From positions 144,452,344 through 144,516,343 of the forward strand of contig JAOWCC010000577.1 in the NCBI GenBank assembly GCA_030867875.1: 64,000 bases of DNA. Reading direction: 5' to 3'. Each line of letters opens with the position of its first letter. Positions within the stretch are counted from its first letter, which is position 1. Shown here piece after piece: positions 50,401-56,215 of this stretch. The notes under the pieces are model-generated. The model did no database searches and was not told where the DNA came from. It saw only the letters and a program-made list of their open reading frames with translations. The DNA is from Actinernus sp. WN-2022. Its lineage: Eukaryota > Cnidaria > Anthozoa > Actiniaria > Actinernidae. The position numbers were made by a program, and so were the translations under genes.

Positions 50401-53231
50401 TAATACAGTTCAACCTCTGTAAGCGACCACCCTCGTGTCCAGGAAAAGTGGTCGCTTACTACATGTAGAGGTGGTCACTTACAAGAGTAGCCACCACAGG
50501 AAGCCCAAACTTTAGTAATATGATATCGGGTCTGTAGGACAGGGAATATCAATCCAACAGATTTATCATTATAGTTTTTTTATTAAGGTTTTGTAATGCT
50601 CCAATCTCATAACATTCATAAGTTGGCAAACTTTTCAGCAAACATGAACTTCAACAGATAAATGGGGTTTCCCTGATCAGTATCAAAATATTGTAATGTT
50701 GTATTTGTTGAAAAGATATTACTTGACCTCCGGGGTGGTCGCTTGTAACCAGAGGTGAAACACCAAAGAAAAATCCAACTCCCAAGCCCAAAAGGTGGTT
50801 GTGGTCGTTTACGAGAGGTGGCCGCTTACGAGAGGTATTAAATGCAGTGATTTGACTGTGAGACAAAACATGGATGGAGTAATACGCAGGGTGCAGGGCA
50901 CGCAGGGTGCACAGGGCATGCAGGACGCGCACGGTATGCAGGGCGTGCACAGTATGCAGGGTGTTGAAAGTAAAAAAAAAAAAGTTACATAATTTAGTGC
51001 CTTTGGAATATCAGATTGTTCACATGGCAAATATTATGCTAATTTTAGAGTGAAAGTAAAAGTGTATCTATTTATCAATGTTTTTAGTTGCTTTCCTGTA
51101 AGCTTTTCTCAAATACATGTACATGTACGTGTCTTAAGCCTATGTGAAGCCGTTCTCGCCTACATGTGTCGTATATTTTACTGATTTCCCAAGGAATGTA
51201 CACAAACATTTTAATCCTTGAATTCGTAACTAATTGCAATGCTGTCGCGCATATGGCATTTTAAGACATAACATGCAGAACGTACACAGCGGGACCCACT
51301 TTTACGGAAATTAACAAAAGCAGATACAAAATTGTTGGCAGACGCAATTTATTTAGTTGACACCAACTTAGAAAAGCTCCCACCTAAAATTTTATGGAAC
51401 AAAACAAGATGCCAGAGTATCAGGTGATATACAATATTCTTGTGTTTTTTGTGTCTTTTCATGTCAAGTTGTGTCTTTTATTGCATTCACCTTGTCACTA
51501 ATCGTGCTGTTTGACGAAATCAGTCCCGCCATCCAACTTGGACTGGCTCACACTAGCCTCGATAGTGATCTGCCGGCTACCTTGCGTACCCTGCATGCCC
51601 TGCGCACCCTGCGTATTACTCCGTCTGGACAAAACAGGCTTTTGGTAAATGGTCGCTTAAGAGAGGTAATCGCCTACGAGATGTGGTCGCACAGAGAGGT
51701 TTAACTGTAGGACTTAGCACATGTTTTCATTCATTAGAAAGACATTTTATAAGAAACAGCTTCTCATATGAAGAATAAATTTGTAAGAGACTTCAAACTG
51801 AAGTGTGAACGATGCAAGCGCTGGTTTGAGTGTTGTTCAACTTTTATCCTTGAATATTTCGCGAAACAACTGCAATGGAGGCTTTCTGCGTAGATGAGAG
51901 GAATGATTAGGAGATTGTTGGACTGACAGAGCATATTGGAAGAGAATTTTTAAGTGAGGATTTCTAATTTTTAATGCTGCAGAGAATGAGTTTGAGAATT
52001 GAGGTGACGGCAAGTAAGCACTTTGAGTTGGATTGTGAAAGGAAGCCATGAGGAAGTTTTTTTGCCATCTATAGTAGTTTTCCAAGCAGCTTAACTCAAA
52101 AACAAAGTTTCACATTTCCCTTCAATAAAAATTTGCAAGCTACACAACTCCTGTAGAGTTAAGATGGCGAGATTGCTATAAATATTACATTTAGCTCATG
52201 TTTTCTCTTTTCAGGGGTGATCAAACATCAACAAAATGAGAATGATTGTTTGAGTAGAAACTTTTGAACAGCAATTATTTCTAGTTTATAGTCCTGAACT
52301 GAATTTTGGTAATTTTGTCTAAATCAGTTGTCCAACTGTTCCAAACTGCCCTTAACTCAAAATTGGGAAAATATGTCATTTTATAAGGTCCTTTTTGCTT
52401 GGCGCAGCCCATATGTTGTGGTTGGAAATAGTTTTGGGTTAATTTTTTTTTAAACTGCTTCAAAAAATTGTATTCTAAAAAGGATTTTTATTTTTTGGGG
52501 GGATAAAAAAACAAGGAGTTTAGTTTTTGGGGGCTATTAAGAAGAAAGTATCATCCACCCCTCCCCTACAAAATAGTTTTCGATTGATTGAAAGTATGAC
52601 TCGTTACCATCAATATTATTTGTGTTGAGTCTCATATACATTGTACATACAGCTAGCCCACAATTAAAATATTACAATGAAAAACACTGCAAGCAAAGTT
52701 CCCACATTTTCCCCACCCCAAGGGCACAAATTTGTCCCCTCAGCCCAGCACCTCCAACCCTCCCCTCCCCCTACATTTATCCTAAACTGCCTTATCACTG
52801 TGAGTCAGCAAACAGCCTCTACTGAATTTATGAAAAACGTACGTGTAAACCCTAAAGGGACGATAATAACAGTAGCAATCTTAAATGGCCATGCCCATAA
52901 GCTTAGTAGAATATAAAGAGATTCTGATCGCTGAGTAAAGACAAAACAAGACTGACAGCTCAATATATTAAGCAATAATTTTGTGATTACTGACATAATA
53001 CTTTCAGTAACTTCATGCCTTGCTCTATAAATCTAACATCATTCAATACCTGGCCAAACGGTTGCTCCAGTACAGAGTTCCTGGGCTAGTCTCTCTGAAC
53101 ACAACAGCACGACCCAGGTTGAACTTGATTTCTGCCAAGAACATGTTGGATTCCGCGTCTAGCTCGTCTTTGTATGGTAGCAGTTGGTTATAGCAGATTT
53201 CTTTCTGGGGCTCAAAGCCCAGAGTTTCCAT
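5280..53231 (-). CDS. PSME4: Proteasome activator complex subunit 4 (PA200/Blm10), 5' part of gene, 12 exons
   Basis: PA200 is a large HEAT-repeat protein that caps the 20S proteasome, opens its gate and acts mainly in the nucleus; in vertebrates it is linked to degradation of acetylated histones. Twelve exons join as 53231-53050, 50116-49976, 49301-49185, 48356-48312, 30583-30434, 24140-24077, 23630-23556, 21875-21753, 13066-12977, 12618-12560, 6189-5983 and 5466-5280. They total 1440 nt (480 codons), all introns are GT-AG and every phase is compatible. Recognisable conserved blocks include [55 protein letters not shown] and LPGIDPNDF, in the same order as in vertebrate PSME4. The start METLGF in exon 1 sits just before the conserved PQKE block and has a G at +4; an in-frame ATG 9 codons upstream (53258) is possible. 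The remaining three quarters, including the C-terminal gate-opening tail, lie left of the window. No downstream exon was seen in 1-5279. Confidence 0.96.
5983..6189 (-). CDS. PSME4: PSME4 coding exon 11 (residues 349-418)
   Basis: The acceptor is GTTACTGTAG|G and the donor GATAA|GTGAGT. It encodes [14 protein letters not shown], then [20 protein letters not shown] and a run ending in [18 protein letters not shown]. The order and spacing match the vertebrate protein. Confidence 0.95.
6580..9252. mobile_element. TA-flanked element with ~115 bp inverted termini (2.7 kb)
   Basis: The inverted termini begin CACGCCTTTCATAAGTTTTA at 6580 and read back from 9252. They stay more than 90% alike for about 115 bp and include CCAAGATGGCGG. 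TA flanks both ends (6578-6579 and 9253-9254). The interior is AT-rich, with small open frames (for example 8880-9107 and 8545-8736, minus) that match nothing I recognise. It lies in PSME4 intron 10. The stretch 7480-8540 inside shows no gene. Confidence 0.82.
9380..9560 (+). repeat. Dispersed repeat, copy 1
   Basis: The sequence from GAGCCAGAACC through ACTGACTCTGTCTCTTGACA and CCCTCTCGTCCACATA to AATACATTTCT is nearly the same as at 47722-47872, also on the plus strand. It is probably a piece of one interspersed element; the class is unknown. Confidence 0.65.
10250..10716 (-). pseudogene. LINE reverse transcriptase fragment, 3' part, interrupted by element B
   Basis: Frame-shifted minus-strand coding debris of a CR1/L2/Jockey-type LINE. 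It includes the catalytic-region remnant [17 protein letters not shown] near 10640-10670, then [19 protein letters not shown] and [10 protein letters not shown]. Its upstream half continues at 12304-12430 on the far side of element B. Confidence 0.8.
10719..12301. mobile_element. TA-flanked inverted-repeat element B (1.6 kb), inserted in a LINE
   Basis: Terminal inverted repeats are GAGTACCGCCTGAAATTATT on the left and CAGTACCGGCTGAAATTATT read from the right, continuing GATGCAT. TA is duplicated at 10717-10718 and 12302-12303, and the interrupted LINE frame is restored on excision. The subterminal zones are rich in ACCGCGGT. It shares the CAGTACCG terminus and GACCGCGG-rich flanks with element A, so both are one superfamily. 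No transposase is seen. Confidence 0.87.
11660..12115 (+). repeat. ~90 bp tandem repeat inside element B, about five units
   Basis: The unit carries ATGGCCATGCTAGCGAAGCG, AGAAGCTTATTC and CGTTTCTTGTTCTAGTCATT. Units start near 11690, 11775, 11890, 11962 and 12027 and vary in length. Confidence 0.75.
12304..12430 (-). pseudogene. LINE reverse transcriptase fragment, 5' part
   Basis: Minus-strand reading [20 protein letters not shown] then PLLFNI, the RT block just upstream of the YADD motif. Removing element B plus one TA joins it in frame to 10716 (…LLFNIYIKYLN…). The LINE carries frameshifts and is not functional. Confidence 0.8.
12560..12618 (-). CDS. PSME4: PSME4 coding exon 10 (residues 330-349)
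   Basis: The acceptor is TTTCTTTCAG|GCAAAA and the donor CACAG|GTGAGT. It encodes [19 protein letters not shown], matching NKLMKLLQRLPNSVVRRLH. It ends two bases into an Arg codon. Confidence 0.93.
12845..12868. repeat. Poly-G tract
   Basis: A run of about 24 G (plus strand) between PSME4 exons 10 and 9; it is C-rich in the sense RNA. Length is unreliable in assemblies. Confidence 0.9.
12977..13066 (-). CDS. PSME4: PSME4 coding exon 9 (residues 300-329)
   Basis: The acceptor is TTATCCCAG|GGTGGG and the donor TATACT|GTGAGT. It is 30 codons and encodes [10 protein letters not shown] and [14 protein letters not shown], matching the vertebrate SFYHPSNNGRW block. Confidence 0.95.
13615..13950 (+). 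repeat. TATAGGA-rich low-complexity repeat
   Basis: Words such as AAATATAGGA and TTTATAGGA recur in two clusters (13630-13685 and 13850-13945), ending with GGATCCTATACAGGATCCTA. No coding sense. The flanks 13070-13610 and 13950-14640 show no gene or clear element. Confidence 0.7.
14640..17155. repeat. 2.5 kb CCCAT/GGATCC satellite array
   Basis: The array is made almost entirely of ATCC, CCCATC, CATGG and CTATCCAACC words in 4-5 bp steps (for example CCATGGATCCATCCCATCCC). Higher-order units occur: a block with CCAACTATCCAATATATCAA recurs near 15250, 15910, 16130 and 16360, and one with AAGGCCACGAAACC recurs near 16526 and 16647 (122 bp apart). Stop codons are rare, so long meaningless open frames (up to 338 codons) appear. 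In the PSME4 sense strand it reads as GGGATGG repeats. Confidence 0.95.
17165..19640 (-). pseudogene. Decayed CR1/L2-type LINE with endonuclease and reverse transcriptase
   Basis: Read on the minus strand from 19630: the endonuclease start ([29 protein letters not shown]), then [14 protein letters not shown] and [11 protein letters not shown] near 18960-19060. RT motifs follow: [16 protein letters not shown] (17920-17960), LYINDF and MYADDTN (YADD at 17665-17676), and a C-terminal part with LGVTIDDKL and [15 protein letters not shown] down to about 17220. Several stops and frameshifts; the 3' end is truncated. It lies between two blocks of the CCCAT satellite, so it may have inserted into the array or be part of its spread. 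Confidence 0.88.
19760..20100. repeat. Second CCCAT/GGATCC satellite block
   Basis: The same 4-5 bp word composition as at 14640-17155 (CCATCCCATGGATCCATCCC). A third, smaller patch sits at about 20255-20440. Confidence 0.9.
20103..21520 (+). repeat. Three partial copies of a ~150 bp repeat
   Basis: AGATTTGATTACATGATGGG at 20103, ACATTTGATTACACAATGGG at about 20304 and AGATTTGATAACACAATGGG at about 21372 each start a stretch with GTGATTTTTGTG, ACAGCTACAGATGGCA and GCAGAATGGTTGCAAACTGA. Copies 1 and 2 are interleaved with CCCAT satellite. Copy 3 is beyond an inserted element. Confidence 0.6.
20476..21343. mobile_element. Inverted-repeat element with 11-12 bp direct flanks (Mutator-like?)
   Basis: The termini ACCTAAGTATCAGGCCC (left) and ACCTGAGTATCAGACTC (read from right) stay related for ~80-100 bp. 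The direct repeat TATGTCCTCTG(T) flanks the pair at 20463 and 21344. A long TIR plus a 9-12 bp duplication would fit a Mutator-like element; a TA target is the alternative reading. No transposase. Confidence 0.6.
21753..21875 (-). CDS. PSME4: PSME4 coding exon 8 (residues 259-299)
   Basis: The acceptor is TATCTTAAAG|ATATTC and the donor CACAATG|GTGAGA. It encodes [16 protein letters not shown] and later FVIWIVNTM, matching IFTRILRSLNLPVGSS...AVIWITAMM. It is phase 0 at both ends. Intron 8 (8.7 kb) contains the CCCAT satellite and a LINE. Confidence 0.95.
22279..23385. mobile_element. TTAA-flanked inverted-repeat element (1.1 kb)
   Basis: TTAA occurs at both ends (22275-22278 and 23386-23389). 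The ~30 bp termini begin AGACCCTGTGTC and continue GAGCCCATGGTGCTTTGC with one mismatch between ends. It lies in PSME4 intron 7. The 22.3-23.4 kb interior shows no gene. Confidence 0.75.
23556..23630 (-). CDS. PSME4: PSME4 coding exon 7 (residues 234-258)
   Basis: The acceptor is CTTCTTCTAG|GATTGC and the donor CCAACG|GTATGT. It is 25 codons in phase 0 at both ends and encodes [20 protein letters not shown], a strongly conserved block. Confidence 0.95.
24077..24140 (-). CDS. PSME4: PSME4 coding exon 6 (residues 212-233)
   Basis: The acceptor is TTGTCTTCAG|G and the donor GAAGAG|GTAGAG. It encodes [14 protein letters not shown]...KWEE, matching the KLWFDELIGLW region. Its first base completes the Arg codon opened in exon 5, and it ends in phase 0. 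Confidence 0.93.
24376..24928. mobile_element. TTAA-flanked inverted-repeat MITE (553 bp)
   Basis: TTAA at 24372-24375 and 24929-24932. The termini AGTGCATATAAGCCCTGGC are perfect on both ends. It abuts another TTAA-bounded terminus at 24933, so one TTAA serves both elements. It lies in PSME4 intron 5. Confidence 0.82.
25885..26465 (+). repeat. ~195 bp tandem repeat, three units
   Basis: Units start near 25889, 26066 and 26266, each with CATCATAGCCGCCTTTAG or close to it, then GCGCTAGAAGTTGAATTA, CTGCTCTAAATTCACCGCTA and GAGAAGCCGCTTTAACGAAA. The third unit is the most diverged. Confidence 0.8.
28126..28250 (+). repeat. ~70 bp tandem duplication
   Basis: GCACTGTCACAGTGTCACCA followed by AGAATTTCACTATGGT occurs twice, beginning near 28132 and 28200, with a third partial start (TTCTGGCAC) at about 28253. 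Confidence 0.7.
30434..30583 (-). CDS. PSME4: PSME4 coding exon 5 (residues 162-212)
   Basis: The acceptor is CCACTTATAG|G and the donor GCTTTAG|GTAAGC. It encodes [19 protein letters not shown], then [12 protein letters not shown] and [16 protein letters not shown], closely matching vertebrate PSME4. Confidence 0.96.
31001..31155. repeat. Palindromic MITE-like repeat
   Basis: CAATAATTGAAGGGGTGAGC on the left is mirrored by GCTCACCCCTTCAATTATTG on the right, about 155 bp in all. It lies in PSME4 intron 4. Confidence 0.7.
31915..32645 (+). pseudogene. LINE reverse transcriptase, first segment (host of foldback element)
   Basis: Plus-strand CR1/L2-like RT with frameshifts. It starts 5'-truncated ([17 protein letters not shown]) and runs through [40 protein letters not shown] and [20 protein letters not shown] to the catalytic FADDTS (32618-32635). 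It breaks at 32645. The continuation is at 44263. Confidence 0.9.
32788..36275 (+). repeat. Left satellite arm, 48/56 bp unit, about 64 copies
   Basis: The unit is ACTAGTGCCTCGTACTAACG, then one or two more TAACGTAC steps, then TAAGGACAGAAAATGTTTTT and CGACA. Units differ by one 8 bp TAACGTAC step (48 or 56 bp) and by GGACAG versus GGAATG. Edge units carry GAGAGAAC and GTACGAACG variants not found in the middle. Confidence 0.97.
36783..36958. repeat. Hairpin MITE inside the foldback element
   Basis: ATTAGTATAGGTAATCAAAT with GAAATTAGGGATAAATTTCA on the left is mirrored by TGAAATTTATCCCTAATTTC and TTTGATTACCTATACTAAT on the right. Arms are about 75 bp with a short loop. Confidence 0.8.
37021..37429. 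mobile_element. TA-flanked MITE (409 bp) inside the foldback element
   Basis: The termini CACGACTTTCATAATGGCCG and its mirror at 37429 are flanked by TA on both sides. The terminus resembles that of the 2.7 kb element at 6580-9252 (CACGCCTTTCATAA). Confidence 0.8.
37600..39110 (-). pseudogene. LINE RT fragment nested in the foldback element
   Basis: Minus-strand CR1/L2-like RT remnants, frame-shifted: [10 protein letters not shown] near 39070, [26 protein letters not shown] (YADD at 38796-38807), [29 protein letters not shown] and the end [19 protein letters not shown]. It is split by a MITE at 37875-38104. Confidence 0.85.
37875..38104. mobile_element. Harbinger-type MITE (230 bp) with TTA duplication
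   Basis: The termini GGGGCCGACCATTTAAC and GGGGCAGACCATTTGAC (read from right) are each bordered by TTA. It is inserted in the LINE C-terminal frame. The interior has A-runs and a C-run (38060-38080). The TTA target fits PIF/Harbinger. Confidence 0.75.
39390..39603. repeat. Hairpin MITE remnant
   Basis: CACGTAACTTCCGAGTGGTC on the left pairs with the mirrored ACCACTCGTAAGTTACGTGC on the right, about 30 bp arms. Confidence 0.6.
40138..40401 (-). pseudogene. LINE ORF2 C-terminal fragment
   Basis: An uninterrupted minus-strand frame with the typical LINE C-terminal signature: [20 protein letters not shown], then [19 protein letters not shown]. It ends in a stop followed by A/T-rich 3' sequence (39840-40137). 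Confidence 0.8.
40402..42475. other. Unassigned interior of the foldback element
   Basis: No recognised gene. There is a C-run at about 41907-41921, a telltale TAGGGGCACTTTAAA at about 41486-41500 matching the right end of the MITE at 44623-45161, and a lone ACAGTACCGCAG at 42384 resembling the element A terminus. Several open frames of 60-100 codons show no family features. Confidence 0.5.
42476..44100 (-). repeat. Right satellite arm, same unit inverted, about 30 copies
   Basis: The reverse complement of the left arm: CGAGGCACTAGTTGTCGAAA, ACATTTTCTGTCCTTAGTAC, with the same 8 bp step polymorphism and the same two unit types. Edge units again carry TCTCTC and CGTTCGTACG variants. Confidence 0.97.
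44263..44622 (+). pseudogene. LINE reverse transcriptase, second segment
   Basis: It reads [53 protein letters not shown] and ends YPHL at a TTAA-targeted MITE. It joins in frame to 32645 when the foldback element and one 8 bp duplication are removed. Confidence 0.9.
44623..45161. mobile_element. TTAA-flanked long-TIR MITE (539 bp)
   Basis: TTAA at 44619-44622 and 45162-45165. The arms of about 200 bp start AGTGCCCCT and are nearly perfect mirrors (for example GAGGTCACATTTTCACCATT on the right). Excision with one TTAA restores the LINE frame [11 protein letters not shown]. Confidence 0.9.
45162..45376 (+). pseudogene. LINE reverse transcriptase, third segment
   Basis: After the MITE at 44623-45161 the frame resumes as [30 protein letters not shown], then [20 protein letters not shown]. 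Similarity stops near 45376; the probable continuation is at 47161. Confidence 0.85.
45377..47160. other. Unassigned 1.8 kb insert within the LINE
   Basis: It lies between two consecutive parts of one LINE. I see no inverted termini and no recognised coding domain. The 46.1-47.1 kb part has a 60-codon frame with a hydrophobic start (46116-46298), which is not convincing. Confidence 0.4.
47161..47705 (+). pseudogene. LINE 3' end with (GTT)n tail
   Basis: The RT C-terminal debris reads [15 protein letters not shown], then [14 protein letters not shown] and, shifted, [21 protein letters not shown] 3' untranslated stretch follows, ending in a seven-unit GTT tail (47685-47705). It is likely the end of the same LINE, separated from 45376 by 1.8 kb of unassigned sequence. 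Confidence 0.75.
47722..47872 (+). repeat. Dispersed repeat, copy 2
   Basis: A second copy of the repeat at 9380-9560. It shares GAACTGACTCTGTCTCTTGA and TTTGCACTACCAATTCATT but lacks about 20 bp near the middle. It begins directly after the 3' end of the LINE that hosts the foldback-like element. Confidence 0.65.
48312..48356 (-). CDS. PSME4: PSME4 coding exon 4, 45-nt small exon (residues 147-162)
   Basis: A short exon with acceptor CATTCTTTTAAG|G and donor AGAGT|GTAAGT, encoding [14 protein letters not shown]. The spacing to the flanking exons equals that of vertebrate PSME4 (..VENILKTLVKSCR..). It is followed by the 17.7 kb intron 4 that hosts the foldback-like element. Confidence 0.88.
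48827..48850. repeat. Poly-C tract
   Basis: A run of about 24 C downstream of CTCCCACCCCTCCCCT in PSME4 intron 3. It is G-rich in the sense RNA. Confidence 0.9.
49185..49301 (-). CDS. PSME4: PSME4 coding exon 3 (residues 108-147)
   Basis: The acceptor is CACCTTTCAG|G and the donor ACTGT|GTAAGT. It reads [20 protein letters not shown] and continues to a Lys-Lys-His-Thr end, matching the vertebrate KKELLSR..LELPWRPLY region. Confidence 0.94.
49976..50116 (-). CDS. PSME4: PSME4 coding exon 2 (residues 61-107)
   Basis: The acceptor is TTTTTTACTGCAG|C and the donor CTCAA|GTATGT. It encodes the hallmark [20 protein letters not shown] block, followed by FGHVLTQLL. The split codons at both ends match the neighbouring exons. 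Confidence 0.96.
50406..51707. mobile_element. TA-flanked inverted-repeat element (1.3 kb) with internal inverted minisatellites
   Basis: The termini CAGTTCAACCTCTGTAAGCG (left) and CAGTTAAACCTCTCTGTGCG (read from right) are bordered by TA. Words such as GTGGTCGCTTA recur in both subterminal zones. Two GCAGGGTGC-type minisatellites (50885-50960 and 51575-51630) face each other in inverted orientation, both next to GGAGTAATACGCAGGGTGC. No transposase. Confidence 0.78.
51708..53042. other. PSME4 intron 1, right part
   Basis: No gene or clear element seen. It contains AT-rich sequence and a C-rich stretch near 52715-52780 (CCTCCAACCCTCCCCTCCCC). Confidence 0.5.
53050..53231 (-). CDS. PSME4: PSME4 coding exon 1 (residues 1-60)
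   Basis: The exon contains the start codon and the conserved N-terminus ([29 protein letters not shown]), and ends with SNRLAR. The donor is CCAG|GTATTG. It ends after two bases of codon 61, which exon 2 completes to Ser. Intron 1 (2.9 kb) holds a TA-flanked inverted-repeat element at 50406-51707. Confidence 0.95.
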
Positions 53232-53384
53232 GGTATTCGAGGTCAATAGACCCTTCAAGGATCTTTACAGTTTTAAAGGCTTCAGTTTAGCAATTCCGTT
53301 TCATTTTAGGCAATATGCAAGGTATACATATTGTTTGGGGTTAAAAACCGGTCTGCTTTCCAGCCACATGCATGCCGCTTCCGA

Positions 53385-53520
53385 TGTGGTCAGCGGACTC
53401 TCAAAGTTAAGTTATGCGCGTGCGCGTTGTACTTGATTACTGCTTACTGTTTTTTATCGCGCGATACTGTGTTACTTCGCGCGATACTGTGTTACTATCG
53501 CGCGATACGTACATTACTTA
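53385..53520. promoter_or_regulatory. CpG-rich candidate promoter of PSME4
   Basis: About 150-290 bp upstream of the PSME4 start codon is a GC-rich patch with an NRF1-like GCGCGTGCGCG and three TCGCGCGATA words. Two of the words are spaced by the same ACTGTGTTACT sequence, forming a roughly 20 bp tandem repeat. No TATA box stands out. The placement suggests a housekeeping-type promoter; no transcript start evidence is available. Confidence 0.45.
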
Positions 53521-53830
53521 GGCCCAGTTCAGACGCCGCTCTTACCATGAGCCGAACTTAATTGTAGCAAAATAAATTAAGTACATGGAAAGTTCGGCGT
53601 CTGAATCAATTGAGAGCTGTTTATACATTTGGATCGGCTCAGGCGTTCTTCCCGGCTGACCCTGCCGGATAAAACGGTTCTGGTGCGCCTTTTATTCAAA
53701 CGCCGTGCTTACCATGAGCCGTACCAAATGCATACATTATGTTTATAATGAATGTAAAATGGTTTTAATCAGTAATCAGCCGTGAAGTCCGGCTGAAGTG
53801 CGACTGTTGATTCCACGAGTCAAATGCGAG
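53521..53830. repeat. Transposon-like sequence upstream of the PSME4 promoter
   Basis: The motif CAGACGCCG(C/T)..CTTACCATGAGCCG occurs at about 53532 and again at about 53700 (CAAACGCCGTGCTTACCATG), and in inverted form near 53598 (GTTCGGCGTCTGAA). This suggests a small repeat element with subterminal repeats. Confidence 0.5.
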
Positions 53831-53837
53831 AATTTTT

Positions 53838-54295
53838 TTATTGAAACTTGTATAACGAAAACTTAAAAATAAACAATATAAAGTTAATCATGGTATTGTT
53901 TTCTCCTTCGTCAGTCCATAAAAAAAAGGTATTTAGGGGTGGTAAAACAATTCCACAACTATGTAACCAGATTTTCAAAGTAGAATAACAATTTACTGAA
54001 AAGGGGCAATACACAAAGAGATGCATCATTATTTCTTCTTCCTTATGTCAGAAGGAACAACGAGGGTTATCATTCAGTTTAAATTTGTACAAATCCTTAT
54101 TAAGAAAAAGGCAATTATTTAATATTTTGTATTGAAAATTCCTAAGATAAGATTCAATTGTCGTCTTATATATATCCGGTTATATACTGATTTCCAGTCT
54201 ATTTCATTAACATTTAGTCTACTTTTCCACTTTAGTTGAGAGGTTGGAGTTGCAGATTTTGTGGATATGAAGGGCTCTGGGATAGACTCTGAAGG
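53838..54295 (-). pseudogene. L1/Tx1-like LINE ORF2 C-terminal fragment
   Basis: The minus strand reads WKSRLNVNEIDWKSVYNRIY, then KFKLNDNPRCSFCHKEEEIM and MHLFVYCPFSVNCYS, the Cys/His knuckle-like end typical of L1/Tx1 ORF2 (CxFCxxxxExxxHLFxxCP). It is frame-shifted near 54118 and fused upstream to a different retroelement piece. Confidence 0.75.
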
Positions 54296-54590
54296 GAAAT
54301 ACACACAATAAGATGCTTTCTCTATGATATTCCACTGAATGTCCTCTGTCTCAAAGATTTGCGCTTCTAATGCTTCTGGGTCCTCGATTGTAGCGGCGAT
54401 TTTCTCGTCTAGTTCGATCAGAATCGCCTTCTTTCTTTCGAATTGCTCGGTAATGCTGCTGAGTGTGGCGATATGTATCAGTTCGTTTGGAGTGTCAATG
54501 TCCATGATCTCGGTTGCTTTCCTCAATATGTTTGTTAGATGGGCTCTGTGGCGGTCAGTATAATCGACAGACTGCAGACTGGGTATAAAA
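54296..54590 (-). pseudogene. BEL/Pao gag-like fragment
   Basis: The minus strand encodes a helical, charged stretch (TDRHRAHLTNILRKATEIMD, then ERKKAILIELDEKIAATI and EDIQWNIIEKAS). This resembles the N-terminal gag-like part of BEL/Pao retrotransposons. It is truncated and joined to the L1/Tx1-like piece in one continuous frame. An inverted copy of CAGTCTGCAGATTATACTGA lies at 55155. Confidence 0.55.
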
Positions 54591-54599
54591 TGCAGACTG

Positions 54600-55980
54600 G
54601 GATATAAAGCTAGGAAAAATTAAAGCCGGATGGGAAAATATGAATTATTACATCCATTCTTCACGTTATGTGAATCGCCAAGTGTTTGGCAAGACGTCGT
54701 GAAATTTAAAGAATGAAGTCTTAGTTTTTGGTATTTTAACATTTTCCCGGCTTTAGTAAATGGGCGAACAAATCTTGAGGGAACAAGTTGAAGGTAGGCG
54801 TTTAAACATTTAATTTTCTCTCATACCACGTCGTAGCCTTCCAAACGTTTATTTTGGGTCGCGGTTTTGTAAATGAAATCGATCGACACTTTCACGCAGG
54901 TTACCGCCGTATAGATTGGTTGCTTGAAACTCCGATTAGCTAGCTGGTTCTTCGGTTCTATTTTGCAGGAAAACCGAAGAGCCTGTAAGCAGGCTAACTG
55001 CGATGATGTTCAGTTGAACGTATTTTACTCACAGTTCCTTCTTCAAAAGTTACGACCTGTCGCCACTGAAACACTTTCACCGAACATGAAGAACGGATGT
55101 AATAATTTATATATTTTTCATCCTTCAATTTTTGCTAGCTTTATATCGCCGTCTCAGTCTGCAGATTATACTGACCGGCTTCTTGTCTTGCTTGTAGCAT
55201 GGGCCAGAATGTTTCTAGTGACTTATGCCGTGACTATAAATGGAGGTCTGAAACCACCTACCATCATGCAGTGATCCCAGTATGATGCTATTGGTACGCG
55301 ACGTCAGCACGCCGATTCACGGTGTCTTCAAATACCTAAATTTTAAAATATACATCCTAAAAAGTTGTTTCTTTAGCATTTTGTATTTTGCTTCCGAGTT
55401 GTAGAGGTTTGACTGTGTCCAAACAAACGGCTTCACTTGTTTCAGATTAGTCGTGAAAATTGACTTAATGTTTAGGAGTTTGACTCATAGTGAAACCGAA
55501 TGAAATGTTGGCTTTATTTAAGGCTGCGAAGTTTTGGTGGTCATGGTCATTTGCCGCCCCATACATTTTACGGTAACAACTTCTTATGTTTGTTCGCCCA
55601 TAACTCTGAAACGAAATGCTCTTCTACTTCAAAATTTGGCCCAGAGATTGCGTTTTGATCTCTCTTCAAGCTCAGAAACATTTTATTTCATTTGGAAGTA
55701 AATCATTTTTATTTTATTGTTTGTGACGTAACTGCAACCCAAGAATATTTTGAGGTGCCAGTAACTGATTGGATTTCCCCAGTCTGCTTTGCGGTCAGAG
55801 TGGTTGAATGTAACTTGCGATGAAGTAGACTACGAGTAGTCCCTCGGTTCATAGGACTTCATGTCTAGTCTTCTAGCTGATCCTAGAAGGATCTACTGAT
55901 TGGGGACATGAATTCCTCGGTTGAATTGGAACAGGAATTCTAACTTATTTGATTTTTTTTATTTGTATAAATCACTACTG
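54600..55980. other. Intergenic stretch without gene
   Basis: No coding sequence recognised. A 116-codon open frame at 54924-55274 (plus) shows no domain and includes the inverted CAGTCTGCAGATTATACTGA word, so it is probably repeat-derived. Confidence 0.45.
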
Positions 55981-55994
55981 TTACAAGTCTAATA

Positions 55995-56215
55995 ATAGAA
56001 GTAATCGGCTAACGCTGTTGCCACCCAATTCAGATCATGTGATGTAAACAGATGCTACTCTGGTGAATTATTCCTTTTTCATTCTAATGATAATGCAGTC
56101 ATGACTATCTGAATATAATTAATTTTCAAAGAGTCAATTCTACAGAGTAATGTGTGTTTACATCACATGATCTGAATTGGGTGGCAACAGAGTTAGCCGA
56201 TTACCTCTATTTAAC
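55995..56215. mobile_element. Palindromic MITE (~220 bp)
   Basis: GTAATCGGCTAAC..TGTTGCC with ACCCAATTCAGATCATGTGA on the left is mirrored by TCACATGATCTGAATTGGGT and GTTAGCCGATTAC on the right; arms are ~55 bp. The target duplication is not resolved. Confidence 0.75.
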
